From: Pontibacter virosus
GTDB lineage: Bacteria; Bacteroidota; Bacteroidia; Cytophagales; Hymenobacteraceae
Assembly (NCBI RefSeq): GCF_003096355.1
Contig: NZ_QEKI01000002.1
Span: forward strand, 248,001-312,000
Length of the DNA: 64,000 nt
Direction of reading: 5' to 3'
Positions 1-6,942 of this stretch are shown one piece after another. Position 1 is the first letter of the stretch. Every line of letters starts with the position of its first letter. The translations under genes were made by a program, and so were the position numbers. The notes under the pieces were generated by a model. The model ran no database searches, had not been told where the DNA came from, and saw nothing but the letters and a program-made list of their open reading frames with translations.

Positions 1-443
1 ATGGTAAATCTGAAATTTTGCAATCTAACTTTCACGATTGGATCCTGCACATATTCTTTTACCCGTAACAGGATCGAGTCTCGAAGTTGTTCCGTAGTCA
101 TCCCATTGACAGGCATCGTACCTAATACAGGAAAATCAATTGTGCCGCGAGTATCTACTAAATAGCCTTCGTTTTGGTTACCCTGTTGCCGCATCATCTG
201 TCCGCCAGCTCCTTCCTCCATAATAATTCCTCTATTGAACAGCATGTTTGTTTCCATGTTAGGAGTTAGCACTTCAATAGCTAATAAGTCACCCGGCTTA
301 ATGGTCAGACGCTTTATTTCTATTGACTCTGTAATAAGGGGCTTTTGCTCCAGATCGCTAAAATATACGATGTTACGGGTGCGCAATGAACTGCAGGAGG
401 CGAAGAAGAGTAGACTCAGAAAGAGTGCTAGTTTAATTTTCAT
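1..443 (-). CDS. polysaccharide export lipoprotein (Wza/BexD-like), C-terminus beyond window
   Basis: The frame starts at the ATG complementary to 441-443 and runs off the left edge after 147 codons. It opens with a lipoprotein signal whose hydrophobic stretch ends FFASC, placing the lipobox cysteine at residue 17. A conserved GDLLAIEV block lies near residues 51-58, and GYLVDTRGTIDFPVLG near 93-108, followed by a helix (TTEQLRDSI) and DPIVKV. That order is the N-terminal domain of outer-membrane polysaccharide export proteins, which form the exit channel for capsule or exopolysaccharide. The SLBB domains expected downstream are outside the window, so neighbouring capsule genes cannot be judged. 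Family assignment is good; the polymer is unknown. Confidence 0.82.
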   Translation of the reverse strand, partial: MKIKLALFLSLLFFASCSSLRTRNIVYFSDLEQKPLITESIEIKRLTIKPGDLLAIEVLTPNMETNMLFNRGIIMEEGAGGQMMRQQGNQNEGYLVDTRGTIDFPVLGTMPVNGMTTEQLRDSILLRVKEYVQDPIVKVRLQNFRFT

Positions 444-616
444 ATAGGGTAAATAGCATTTGCTAATGCAACAAGCTAAAAGGCTAAATATAGTCTTAAT
501 GGCATAAACACATGGTTGCCAGAAAGCAAAATTACGCAAAATGTTTTTGAAAACATTTATTATATCTTGTTAATTATACTTCCCCCGGTCCATGGCTATT
601 GGGTTCTATACAAAAA

Positions 617-706
617 TGTCCCCTTAAGGTGATTATAGGGGTGTTGGTATTTGTCATAGGGCTTTTACAACTGGCTCTACACCTTTGTGGTCCCCTCAAG
701 GGGACA
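617..706. repeat. imperfect inverted repeat with CCCCTT/AAGGGG ends
   Basis: In the 349 bp gap between the export lipoprotein and the flavin reductase, TGTCCCCTTAAG at 617-628 is mirrored by CTCAAGGGGACA at 695-706 (one mismatch over twelve). It resembles the C/G-rich ends of the inverted repeats at 1720-1820 and in the composite elements. The rest of the gap is AT-rich, and no clear promoter or small gene was seen in it. Confidence 0.5.
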
Positions 707-792
707 GTTGTATTGAGAATTTAGTGCTTTTGTCCCGAGCCTGCTCCTTTTTTCTTAACTTGCCATAATTAGAGACAACCCAAGAGATTCTC

Positions 793-1698
793 ATGAAAAC
801 CATCAACCCGAAAGAAACCAAAACGGCGGAAGTGCATGCTTTATTGCTGGGAGCCATTGCCCCGCGGCCGATTGCCTTCGCCAGTACAGTGGATGAGGAG
901 GGGAATGTAAACTTAAGTCCTTTCAGTTTCTTTAACGTTTTCAGTGCCATACCACCAATCGTAGTCTTTTCACCCGCCCGCCGCGTGCGTGACAATACTG
1001 GAAAGCACACCCTGGAGAATGTGGAAACGACCCGAGAGGTAGTGATCAACATCTGTAACTACGACATCATAGAGCAGATGTCCCTGGCCAGCACAGAGTA
1101 TGACAAGGGTGTTAATGAGTTTATCAAGTCAGGCCTGACGCCTGAACCTTCGGTGCTGGTGAAGGCCCCGCGGGTGAAGGAAGCGCCTGTGGCCATGGAG
1201 TGTCGTGTGAACGAGGTGATCAGCCTCGGACCGGAAGGCGGTGCGGGCAACCTGGTGATCTGCGAGGTGCTGCTGATCCATGTGAATGAAAACATCCTGA
1301 ATGAGGAAGGAAAGATCGACCCTTACAAACTGGACGCCGTCGCGCGTATGGGTGGCGACTATTACCTCCGGGCCAATGGCGACTGCATATTCGAACTGCC
1401 CAAGCCAGTACGAAACAAGGGAGTTGGGGTAGATCAAGTACCAGAGTACATCCGCCACAGCAGTATCCTGACCGGCAACCATTTGGCCCGCCTAGGAAAT
1501 ACGGAAGTCATACCTACCACCGAAGAGGTGGAATCTTTCAAGTCAGATCCGCTGGTTAGCTATACATTGAGCAAGTACGGGCGTGATAAAGGGCAACTGT
1601 ACATAGAGCTGGAGAAGCTGGGTAAGAAGTTGCTGGATGATCATCAGGTAATAGAGGCTTGGAAGGTTTTGTTGATGGTTGAATTGTTAAATGGTTAA
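793..1698 (+). CDS. flavin reductase family protein (FMN-binding split barrel)
   Basis: This 301-residue protein carries the FMN-binding split-barrel domain of the flavin reductase-like (DIM6/NTAB) group over about residues 5-210. Visible hallmarks are APRPIAFASTVDEEGNVNLSPFSFFNVFS, of which PRPIA and NLSPFS are the nucleotide-binding blocks, and the later CRV/MGGDYY strands. It probably binds FMN and reduces a flavin or a small oxidised substrate in the cytoplasm; the substrate cannot be read. The last residues (VELLNG) and the stop fall in an AATTGTTAAATGG-type intergenic repeat, so the C-terminal tail appears to have been rewritten by repeat sequence. It stands alone on this strand. Confidence 0.85.
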   Translation: MKTINPKETKTAEVHALLLGAIAPRPIAFASTVDEEGNVNLSPFSFFNVFSAIPPIVVFSPARRVRDNTGKHTLENVETTREVVINICNYDIIEQMSLASTEYDKGVNEFIKSGLTPEPSVLVKAPRVKEAPVAMECRVNEVISLGPEGGAGNLVICEVLLIHVNENILNEEGKIDPYKLDAVARMGGDYYLRANGDCIFELPKPVRNKGVGVDQVPEYIRHSSILTGNHLARLGNTEVIPTTEEVESFKSDPLVSYTLSKYGRDKGQLYIELEKLGKKLLDDHQVIEAWKVLLMVELLNG

Positions 1699-1719
1699 AT
1701 TGTTGTTGGTGCACGATTA

Positions 1720-1820
1720 TCATCCCCCTGCCCCCTTCAAAGGGGGACACTCAATATGTGTGAATCATTATTTAAGTACACATAAAGAAAAGTCCCCCTT
1801 TGAAGGGGGCAGGGGGATGA
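1720..1820. repeat. perfect 29-bp inverted repeat hairpin element (family F)
   Basis: The arms at 1720-1748 and 1792-1820 are exact reverse complements over 29 bp (core CCCCCTGCCCCCTTCAAAG). A weaker inner pairing (TATGTGT with ACACATA) extends the stem into the loop. It lies 21 bp after the flavin reductase stop, between convergent genes, so it could also stop transcription. Related ends occur at 5277-5540, 26498-26570 and 63456-63744. Confidence 0.85.
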
Positions 1821-1841
1821 CTCGCTAAAGTAGAAAGTTAC

Positions 1842-1880
1842 TCTTGCACGACTCAGACAGGTTGCGACCTGCCCCTACAG
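1842..1880. repeat. degenerate copy of the GGACAGGTCGCGACC palindrome (family A)
   Basis: TTGCACGACTCAGACAGG followed by TTGCGACCTG matches the family A unit seen intact at 2698-2730, preceded by its TGCACGA flank. The copy overlaps the end of the DUF6503 gene and supplies its stop codon (complement of 1875-1877). Confidence 0.65.
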
Positions 1881-2636
1881 GCCCTCTATCGTATTAACTT
1901 CTATTGCTTCCAGCACAATCTCTGACACCTTCTCCATTTGCCCTGCCTCAAAGGCCTGATCATAGGCTTCCAGTGGGGTAGTCTCATCTTTTAAGGTATA
2001 ATTGTTATAATCCTGAAATAAGATGCCGCCAATGGTGCGGGGATTGTAGGCTTCGCGGAACCGGGTACCGCCATCATTTTCCTGGAAAGAGTAGGCCAGG
2101 TAATCCATAGTATGGTGCTGCTGGTGGAACCAGTAGATGTAGACATCCTGGTAGCCTTCGCCGCCGCCTTCCTGGGCAAAAGTAACACGCACCTTGTGGT
2201 AGGGCTCTCCTTTGATAGTAGTTTCGCCCAGGTATTCTTTCTGCACGGCCTCGTCGTTAAGGGCATAAGGCAGTAGAGCAAAGTAGATAACAGAGTTAAC
2301 AGAAGCGGTATAGGCTTTCTGCTTTTCTTCAGGAAGTTCTACCTCCTCGTCATTGATGGTGCGGGTAAAGCCGCTGTTTCGCCACACATCCCGCACATGC
2401 TGCCCCGTAGAATCCGTAAAAGTACGGCTATACACAAACACCCCGCCATCGCGCAAAGCCCGGTATTGCCGGTCCCGAAACTCAAAGTTGATCGCACTCT
2501 TTAGAAAACGTTCTCCTCCGTGCGCTTCGATTGCCTTATCCACAATCTGCTGCGCATCCGGCTGCTTTTCAATCTGGCAGGAGGTGATACTGATTAGTAG
2601 TAAGCATAGGAAGGTATAGATTGCTTTGTTCGACAT
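1875..2636 (-). CDS. DUF6503 family lipoprotein
   Basis: A 253-residue exported lipoprotein: the signal LLLISITSC puts the lipid-carrying cysteine near residue 20. The N-terminal segment QQIVDKAIEAHGGERFLKSA is the typical opening of the DUF6503 family, whose mature domain resembles the beta-rich outer-membrane lipoprotein carrier (LolA-like) folds; function is unknown. Length and start agree with the family. The last codons and stop lie in a family A repeat copy, so the extreme C-terminus may be non-native. It is a single gene, with repeat sequence on both sides. Confidence 0.8.
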   Translation of the reverse strand: MSNKAIYTFLCLLLISITSCQIEKQPDAQQIVDKAIEAHGGERFLKSAINFEFRDRQYRALRDGGVFVYSRTFTDSTGQHVRDVWRNSGFTRTINDEEVELPEEKQKAYTASVNSVIYFALLPYALNDEAVQKEYLGETTIKGEPYHKVRVTFAQEGGGEGYQDVYIYWFHQQHHTMDYLAYSFQENDGGTRFREAYNPRTIGGILFQDYNNYTLKDETTPLEAYDQAFEAGQMEKVSEIVLEAIEVNTIEGL

Positions 2637-2697
2637 GATGTGATGGGGTTGTTAGTACAGGCAAGTTAATCATTTTTCGATTTCCCGGTACATTGTA

Positions 2698-2830
2698 GGG
2701 ACAGGTCGCGACCTGTCCGAATCGTGCAAGTGGAATTCAAATATGAAGGTAGATGAAATGGCCTAAGAAATCCCTAAAATCACAAACACCGACCACCATG
2801 CGTGCGGACAGGTCGCGACCTGTCCCTACA
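2698..2830. repeat. two copies of a perfect 20-bp palindrome (family A)
   Basis: GGACAGGTCGCGACCTGTCC occurs intact at 2699-2718 and again at about 2805-2824, followed respectively by GAATCGTGCA and CTACA. The 20-mer is its own reverse complement. Other copies are at 3713-3732 (one changed base pair), 12170-12185 (truncated), 22692-22705 (decayed) and 1855-1873. All are intergenic or at gene ends. Confidence 0.85.
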
Positions 2831-2831
2831 A

Positions 2832-2868
2832 AAACAAAAAAACCCCCTCCTGTTTTTAGGAGGGGGCT
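2832..2868 (-). terminator. intrinsic terminator of first YceI gene
   Basis: CCCCCTCCT (2843-2851) pairs with AGGAGGGGG (2858-2866). Read on the minus strand the stem is followed by a T run, just beyond the YceI stop at 2887. Confidence 0.85.
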
Positions 2869-2886
2869 TGGGGGAGGTAATATAAA

Positions 2887-3549
2887 TTACTTCTTTGCAG
2901 TGATGTCCAGGCTTACAGTGAAATTATCGTCGATCACTTTGTCACCCAGGTCATCGAAGAAGCTCTTAGAACCGTAGCGTACGTCATACTTGGCACGGTC
3001 AACGATCACATCAGCCTTCGCAGTAGCTGTACCATTTTCAACATTGATCGTAGCTGGGAAGCTTACCGGGTTGGTTTTGCCTTTGATGGTCAGATCGCCT
3101 TCTACGTTATAGTTTGGCTGACCGGCAGCAGCGTCAGCTATCGGGCTGATGCTGTTGATTTTGAAGTTAGCAGTCGGATGCTGCTCTACGCCAAAGAAAT
3201 CGTCAGACTTCAGGTGAGCTACTAGGTCAGCATTGTACTTGGCATCTGTTAAGTCTGTATTCGTGATAGAGGCCATGTCGATGGTAAACTCACCACCTAC
3301 TAACTGGCCGTCAGCTACTACCAACTCACCGCCTTGCAGGCTGATGTTACCAGAGTGCTCGCCACCCACTTTTTTACCATTCCAGGTTAGTTCACTGGCA
3401 GCCGGATCTACGGCATATGCCTCACCCTCCGCTGTCGCAGCAGCTTCTGTAGTTACGGCAGTTGTGTTCTCAGTTGCAGTGTTGCTGTCGGTGCAGGCAG
3501 TAAATAAAAGCGCTGCGGCCATAGAAGCAAGAATTGCTGTCTTTTTCAT
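2887..3549 (-). CDS. YceI family lipoprotein
   Basis: 220 residues. A lipoprotein signal (AALLFTAC, Cys about residue 19) is followed by an Ala/Thr-rich linker and then the YceI beta-barrel domain from about residue 45: AVDPAASELTWNGKKVGGEHSG, LVAHLKSDDFFGVEQHPTA and the PVSFPATI strands. YceI proteins are periplasmic lipocalin-like barrels that bind isoprenoid or other hydrophobic ligands; the ligand here is not known. A second copy lies upstream at 3960-4619. This copy has its own promoter with palindromes in the spacer and its own terminator, suggesting independent regulation by the neighbouring MarR protein. Confidence 0.92.
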   Translation of the reverse strand: MKKTAILASMAAALLFTACTDSNTATENTTAVTTEAAATAEGEAYAVDPAASELTWNGKKVGGEHSGNISLQGGELVVADGQLVGGEFTIDMASITNTDLTDAKYNADLVAHLKSDDFFGVEQHPTANFKINSISPIADAAAGQPNYNVEGDLTIKGKTNPVSFPATINVENGTATAKADVIVDRAKYDVRYGSKSFFDDLGDKVIDDNFTVSLDITAKK

Positions 3550-3591
3550 GTAATTCTAATTTAGATAATTATAGTTTTCTGATTCTGTTTG

Positions 3592-3622
3592 CAAATCTAA
3601 TGTATATACATTTATTGTACAA
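3592..3622 (-). promoter_or_regulatory. YceI promoter with embedded palindromic operator
   Basis: On the minus strand a -33 TTG (complement of 3620-3622) is separated by exactly 20 bp from the Bacteroidota -7 element TAGATTTG (complement of 3592-3599), about 40 bp upstream of the start codon. The palindrome TTGTACAA (3615-3622) overlaps the -33 element and TGTATATACA (3601-3610) fills the spacer, as expected for a repressor operator. The same layout recurs at 5628-5658 before the MarR gene. Confidence 0.72.
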
Positions 3623-3640
3623 ACATAGTTCAGGATTTTT

Positions 3641-3740
3641 TGAATTGTTGAGAGGTTGGATTGCTAAATTGTTGAATTGTTGGATGGTTAAACTGGTGAA
3701 TGGGTTTTGTAGGGACAGGTTGCGACCTGTCCGAATCATG
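3641..3740. repeat. AATTGTTGAATTG-type repeat followed by family A palindrome
   Basis: 3641-3708 is built from variants of AATTGTTGAATTGTTGGATGG (family I). 3711-3740 carries a family A unit with one changed arm base and the GAATCATGCACG flank. Family I remnants also occur at 1678-1710, 4627-4680, 12090-12111 and about 58797-58815. Confidence 0.65.
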
Positions 3741-3767
3741 CACGGGGAATTATCTGAATTTCTATAT

Positions 3768-3905
3768 AGGGCCCCTACCCCAAGGATTTACAGGATTAAA
3801 GGATTAACAGGATTCAGGATTTATAATTAAAGGGTTGAGATTAAATTCTCTATGCGGAAATCCTGTAAATCTTAAAATCCTGAAAATCCTGATTCAGACA
3901 AAAAA
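3768..3905. repeat. gene-less inverted pair of AGGATT repeats (family B) plus GGGCCCCTACCCC unit
   Basis: After a GGCCCCTACCCC unit (family D, about 3768-3781), 3782-3822 carries AGGATT tandem units and 3862-3901 carries the inverted form AATCCTGAAAATCCTGATTC ending in AGACAA. Together they form a roughly 120 bp hairpin without a reading frame. The ends match the inverted repeats that enclose the GxxExxY gene at 8567-9134, so this looks like a non-autonomous relative. Confidence 0.75.
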
Positions 3906-3932
3906 ACCCTCCCCTGTTTTTAGGGGAGGGCT
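3896..3932 (-). terminator. intrinsic terminator of second YceI gene
   Basis: CCCTCCCCT (3907-3915) pairs with AGGGGAGGG (3922-3930), with a T run on the minus strand after the stem. It is nearly the same design as the terminator at 2832-2868, so it was probably duplicated along with the gene. Confidence 0.85.
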
Positions 3933-3959
3933 TGGGTGGGGTTAATCAAGCTATACCTG

Positions 3960-4619
3960 TTAGCTATTCGTCTGCTTCGCTTTCACATTAAAGCTTACTG
4001 TAAACTCGTCGTAGATTGCCTTGTCACCCAGGTTCTCGAAGAAGTTGCTGGAGCGGTAGCGGATGTCGAACTTGGTGCGGTCTACTGTCACATCAGCCTT
4101 GGCTGTGGCCACACCGTCTTTCACGGCGATAGTGGCTGGGAAGCTAACTGGGTTGGTGATGCCCTTAATGGTCAGGTTGCCTTTTACGTTATAATTCGGC
4201 TTTCCGGCAGCGGCTTTAGTGATCGGAGTAGCTTCGGTGATTACGAAAGTTGCGCTTGGGTTCTTTTCAACACCGAAGAAATCGTCTGACTTTAGGTGAC
4301 CAACCAACTTGCCGTTCATGCCGGCATCTTTGATGTCTTCCACTGTGATCGAACTCATGTCAAACTCGAAGGTGCCGCCAGTCACGCGGTTTTTGTCAAC
4401 CTGCAGCTGACCGCTTTTCATAGAAATTTTGCCATAGTGCTCACCTGTCACTTTCTTGGCGTTCCAGTTTACTTCGCTGGCGGCAGTCTCCACAGCAAAT
4501 GTGCGTGCCTTGGCTGGAGCTGCTACTTCAGTAGCATTCAGATCAGCGCGGGAGGTGCCGGTAAAGGCAGAAAGCATCAGCGCAGCTGCGAGTGATGCCA
4601 GAATAGCGGTTTTCTTCAT
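3960..4619 (-). CDS. YceI family protein, secreted paralog without lipobox
   Basis: 219 residues, clearly a duplicate of the gene at 2887-3549: the same MKKTAILAS start, EVNWNAKKVTGEHYGKIS, LKSDDFFGVEKNPSA and PVSFPATI blocks, and nearly the same length. The difference is in the export signal: where the other copy has FTAC, this one reads SAFTGTSRA with no cysteine, so it should be a soluble periplasmic or secreted barrel rather than a lipoprotein. It starts 59 bp after the MarR stop on the same strand, and no promoter was seen between them, so it is probably co-transcribed with the regulator. Confidence 0.92.
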   Translation of the reverse strand: MKKTAILASLAAALMLSAFTGTSRADLNATEVAAPAKARTFAVETAASEVNWNAKKVTGEHYGKISMKSGQLQVDKNRVTGGTFEFDMSSITVEDIKDAGMNGKLVGHLKSDDFFGVEKNPSATFVITEATPITKAAAGKPNYNVKGNLTIKGITNPVSFPATIAVKDGVATAKADVTVDRTKFDIRYRSSNFFENLGDKAIYDEFTVSFNVKAKQTNS

Positions 4620-4678
4620 GTGATGGATTGTTGATTTTTAAGTAGTTGAATGGTTAGATGGTAAAATTATCAAATGGT

Positions 4679-5134
4679 TTAATTCTTTTCCCTCACTTTA
4701 TCCAACAGCTTGCTCAGTTGCAGGGCTTCTTCTTCTGACAGGTTGGTGATCCCTGTTCCCTTCCCTCCTTCCAGTTCGTCCATCTGCATGAGCAAGGCCA
4801 GGCCTTTGTCGGTGATCAGCACATCCACAGTGCGCCGGTCGTTTGGGCACTGCTGCCGTGTCACCAGTTCTTTGGCCACTAACTTATCCACGATGCGTGA
4901 GGCGTTAGAGGTCTTGTCGAGCATTCGTTCTATCAGCATGCTAACGGTAGTGGGCTTCGGGTATTGTCCGCGCAGGATACGCAATATATTATACTGCGGC
5001 AGGCTTACCCCAAAAGGTTTGAATTGCGCACTTTGCTGCTGCTCTACCCATCCGGCAGTATATACCAAATTAATGTACGCTTTCTGGTGAGGACTCCTGA
5101 ATACCGGCTGCTTAATTTCTTCTTCTATATTCAT
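4679..5134 (-). CDS. MarR family transcriptional regulator
   Basis: 151 residues with the MarR winged helix: SLPQYNILRILRG, the recognition helix region TTVSMLIERMLDKTSNASRIV, the wing RQQCPNDRRTVDVLIT and a C-terminal dimerisation helix ending in Lys/Asn. MarR proteins are dimeric repressors that release DNA on binding small aromatic or oxidising signals. It heads a two-gene unit with the second YceI gene. The promoter at 5628-5658 carries a palindrome like that before the first YceI gene, suggesting autoregulation and control of both YceI copies. A long repeat-filled leader (about 490 bp) separates promoter and start codon. Confidence 0.9.
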   Translation of the reverse strand: MNIEEEIKQPVFRSPHQKAYINLVYTAGWVEQQQSAQFKPFGVSLPQYNILRILRGQYPKPTTVSMLIERMLDKTSNASRIVDKLVAKELVTRQQCPNDRRTVDVLITDKGLALLMQMDELEGGKGTGITNLSEEEALQLSKLLDKVREKN

Positions 5135-5276
5135 TTTATGTTGTTTCGTTTTGGTATGGTATTAACCTGCTCCTGCTGAGTATTGTCTCAATCTCTAATA
5201 GTGCCCATGTCCCATAGATTATCAAGATTATCGTGCACGACTGCCATCATATCCATACCGCAAGTTTGAGTGAGCG

Positions 5277-5613
5277 ATCAACACTCCCCTGCCCTTTCAA
5301 GAGGGAGGTATCTCTTGTGTAAATCCCCTCTTGAGAGCAGGGTTGTTTCCATCCTATTTTTGTCATCCTGAAAGGATCTTGGTAAAGAGGGCCCCTACCC
5401 CCGCCAGTAGCTTCGGCTTAACCTCCGGGGGTAGGGGCCCTCTATTTCAACCAAGTTTCTTAACAGAATGACAGAATATTCGGGTCTATTTTTTAGAATG
5501 AAACGATCTGCCTCCCAAAAGGGGTAAGGGTGGGTTGATTATTTATGATAATCCTGAAAATCTTTTAATGCTGTAAATCCTTGGGGTAGGGGCCCTATAT
5601 ACAGATTCAGACA
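5277..5613. repeat. composite nested palindromic element in the MarR leader
   Basis: Three or four inverted pairs are nested. Outer: ATCAACACTCCCCTGCCC (5278-5295) against the G-rich arm ending GGGTGGGTTGAT (5511-5539). Middle: TGTCATCCTGAAAGGATCTT (from 5361) against AAGTTTCTTAACAGAATGACA (ending 5473). Innermost: a perfect 18-bp pair at 5386-5403 and 5426-5443 with core GGGCCCCTACCCCC. A partial family B unit and a family D unit follow to 5613. The same nesting recurs at 63456-63744. No reading frame of note. Confidence 0.82.
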
Positions 5614-5627
5614 AACTATCCCATCCA

Positions 5628-5658
5628 CAAATATATGTACATACATTTAATACAACAA
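5628..5658 (-). promoter_or_regulatory. MarR promoter with embedded palindromic operator
   Basis: The minus strand reads TTG (complement of 5656-5658), a 20-bp spacer, then TATATTTG (complement of 5628-5635), the Bacteroidota consensus. The 10-bp palindrome TATGTACATA (5634-5643) overlaps the -7 element. Over 33 bp starting at 5636, the sequence matches the first YceI promoter (from 3601) at most positions with identical spacing, ending in both in ACATAGTTCAG. It points to the MarR gene across the composite repeat. Confidence 0.65.
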
Positions 5659-5832
5659 CATAGTTCAGATTTATACTCAATGATTTCCTGTATTTACATT
5701 CTGAAAGCAACCTTATACTAATAATACACTGCTGGTGTCATACAGCTACTTGACTATAAAAATATTTATTTTAAATATTACACTTTACAGTTAACTCAGA
5801 ACCTTATCTCTTACCATACACTTCTCACTATC

Positions 5833-6840
5833 ATGAAAAAAGCATTTAAAATCATTGGGATACTACTTGTGTCACTGGTGGTGATTGCAGCGGCGGGGGT
5901 TCTGTATCTGCGTTATACCTTTCCGAAGGTGGATGCGGCTCCTGCCATCACCATCAATAAAACGCCCGAGTTACTTAAGCGGGGAGCTTACCTGGCCAAT
6001 CATGTGGCGGTTTGCATCGACTGCCATTCTACCCGTGACTTTTCGAAGTTCGCAGGTCCGGTTATACCTGGCACCGAGGGCAAAGGGGGTGATGTGTTTG
6101 ACCATTCCATGGGATTTCCGGGCGTTTTTTATGCCCGAAACATCACATCTGACACAGAGACAGGCATAGGCAACTGGACCGATGGGGAGGTATACCGCGC
6201 CTTTACGACGGGAGTTAGCCGCAATGGCGATCCGCTCTTCCCGGTCATGCCTTATAAGTCATATGCCAGCATGACCACCAACGACGCCTATGCCATTGTT
6301 TCATACATTCGTTCTCTCGACCCGATCAAACACAAGGTACCGAAATCAGATCCTGACTTCCCGATGAACCTGATCTTGCGTACCATTCCGTCCGGCAGCC
6401 CCACTCCTACAGATGAACGCACCCTGCAGGACGAACTGGTGCGCGGCAAGTACCTGCTCACCATAGCCGCCTGTTCTGAATGCCACACGCCACAGGAGAA
6501 GGGAGCCCCAATTGAAGGGAAATACCTGGCAGGCGGATTTGAATTTAAATTTCCCAACGGAGCCGTTTTGCGTTCCGCTAACATCACGCCTGATAAACAG
6601 ACAGGTATAGGCAGTTGGACAGAAGAGGCCTTTGTGCAACGCTTCAAGAACTATGAGTCGCCTGAGGCCACCGCTGATAAATTAGGGCCAGACGATTTCA
6701 ACACTATAATGCCCTGGGCAATGTATGCCGGTATGGAAGAAGCGGACCTGAAGGCGATCTACAAATACCTGATGTCTGTGGAGGGGAATGTCAACAAGGT
6801 AGAGCGCTTTAGCCCGCCAACTGCTGTAGCCAGCAAATAA
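5833..6840 (+). CDS. diheme c-type cytochrome
   Basis: 335 residues. An N-terminal membrane anchor or uncleaved signal (residues 7-25) precedes two cytochrome c domains, with heme sites CIDCH at 61-65 and CSECH at 214-218; MPW and MPYKSY segments supply candidate methionine ligands. The internal repeat (NITSDTETGIGNWTDGEVYRAF and NITPDKQTGIGSWTEEAFVQRF) is typical of alcohol-dehydrogenase-like or gluconate-dehydrogenase-like diheme cytochromes, which pass electrons from periplasmic oxidation to the respiratory chain. No dehydrogenase partner is adjacent, so the donor is unknown. It is divergent from the MarR promoter; its own promoter was not recognised. Confidence 0.9.
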   Translation: MKKAFKIIGILLVSLVVIAAAGVLYLRYTFPKVDAAPAITINKTPELLKRGAYLANHVAVCIDCHSTRDFSKFAGPVIPGTEGKGGDVFDHSMGFPGVFYARNITSDTETGIGNWTDGEVYRAFTTGVSRNGDPLFPVMPYKSYASMTTNDAYAIVSYIRSLDPIKHKVPKSDPDFPMNLILRTIPSGSPTPTDERTLQDELVRGKYLLTIAACSECHTPQEKGAPIEGKYLAGGFEFKFPNGAVLRSANITPDKQTGIGSWTEEAFVQRFKNYESPEATADKLGPDDFNTIMPWAMYAGMEEADLKAIYKYLMSVEGNVNKVERFSPPTAVASK

Positions 6841-6857
6841 GAACTACCCTACACCTT

Positions 6858-6905
6858 ACGCACGTTTGCTATCCTGCTCGTAGAAGTTTAGTGGAAACGT
6901 GCGTA
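6858..6905. terminator. perfect 11-bp inverted repeat between cytochrome and alkyltransferase genes
   Basis: TACGCACGTTT (6858-6868) and AAACGTGCGTA (6895-6905) are exact reverse complements with a 26-base loop, followed by a T-rich run. It may terminate the cytochrome transcript. Because it ends 9 bp before the -7 element of the next gene it could equally be an operator; the sequence does not decide. Confidence 0.5.
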
Positions 6906-6913
6906 TGTATTTC

Positions 6914-6921
6914 TATATTTG
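6914..6921 (+). promoter_or_regulatory. -7 promoter element TATATTTG
   Basis: An exact TAnnTTTG element 21 bp upstream of the ATG of the alkyltransferase gene. No convincing -33 TTG was found at the right distance because the inverted repeat occupies that position. Confidence 0.6.
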
Positions 6922-6942
6922 AGGTATAGCCAACCCCACAGC

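Noticed and set aside
1720..1820. possible CRISPR-like array
   Set aside because: Only one inverted pair is present; there are no direct repeats with regular spacers here or anywhere in the window.
2753..2977. 74-codon frame between the DUF6503 and YceI genes
   Set aside because: It reads through a palindromic repeat and a terminator into the antisense strand of YceI.
6858..6905. operator for the alkyltransferase gene
   Set aside because: The position allows it, but the long loop and the T-rich run after the stem favour a terminator; no matching regulator is adjacent.
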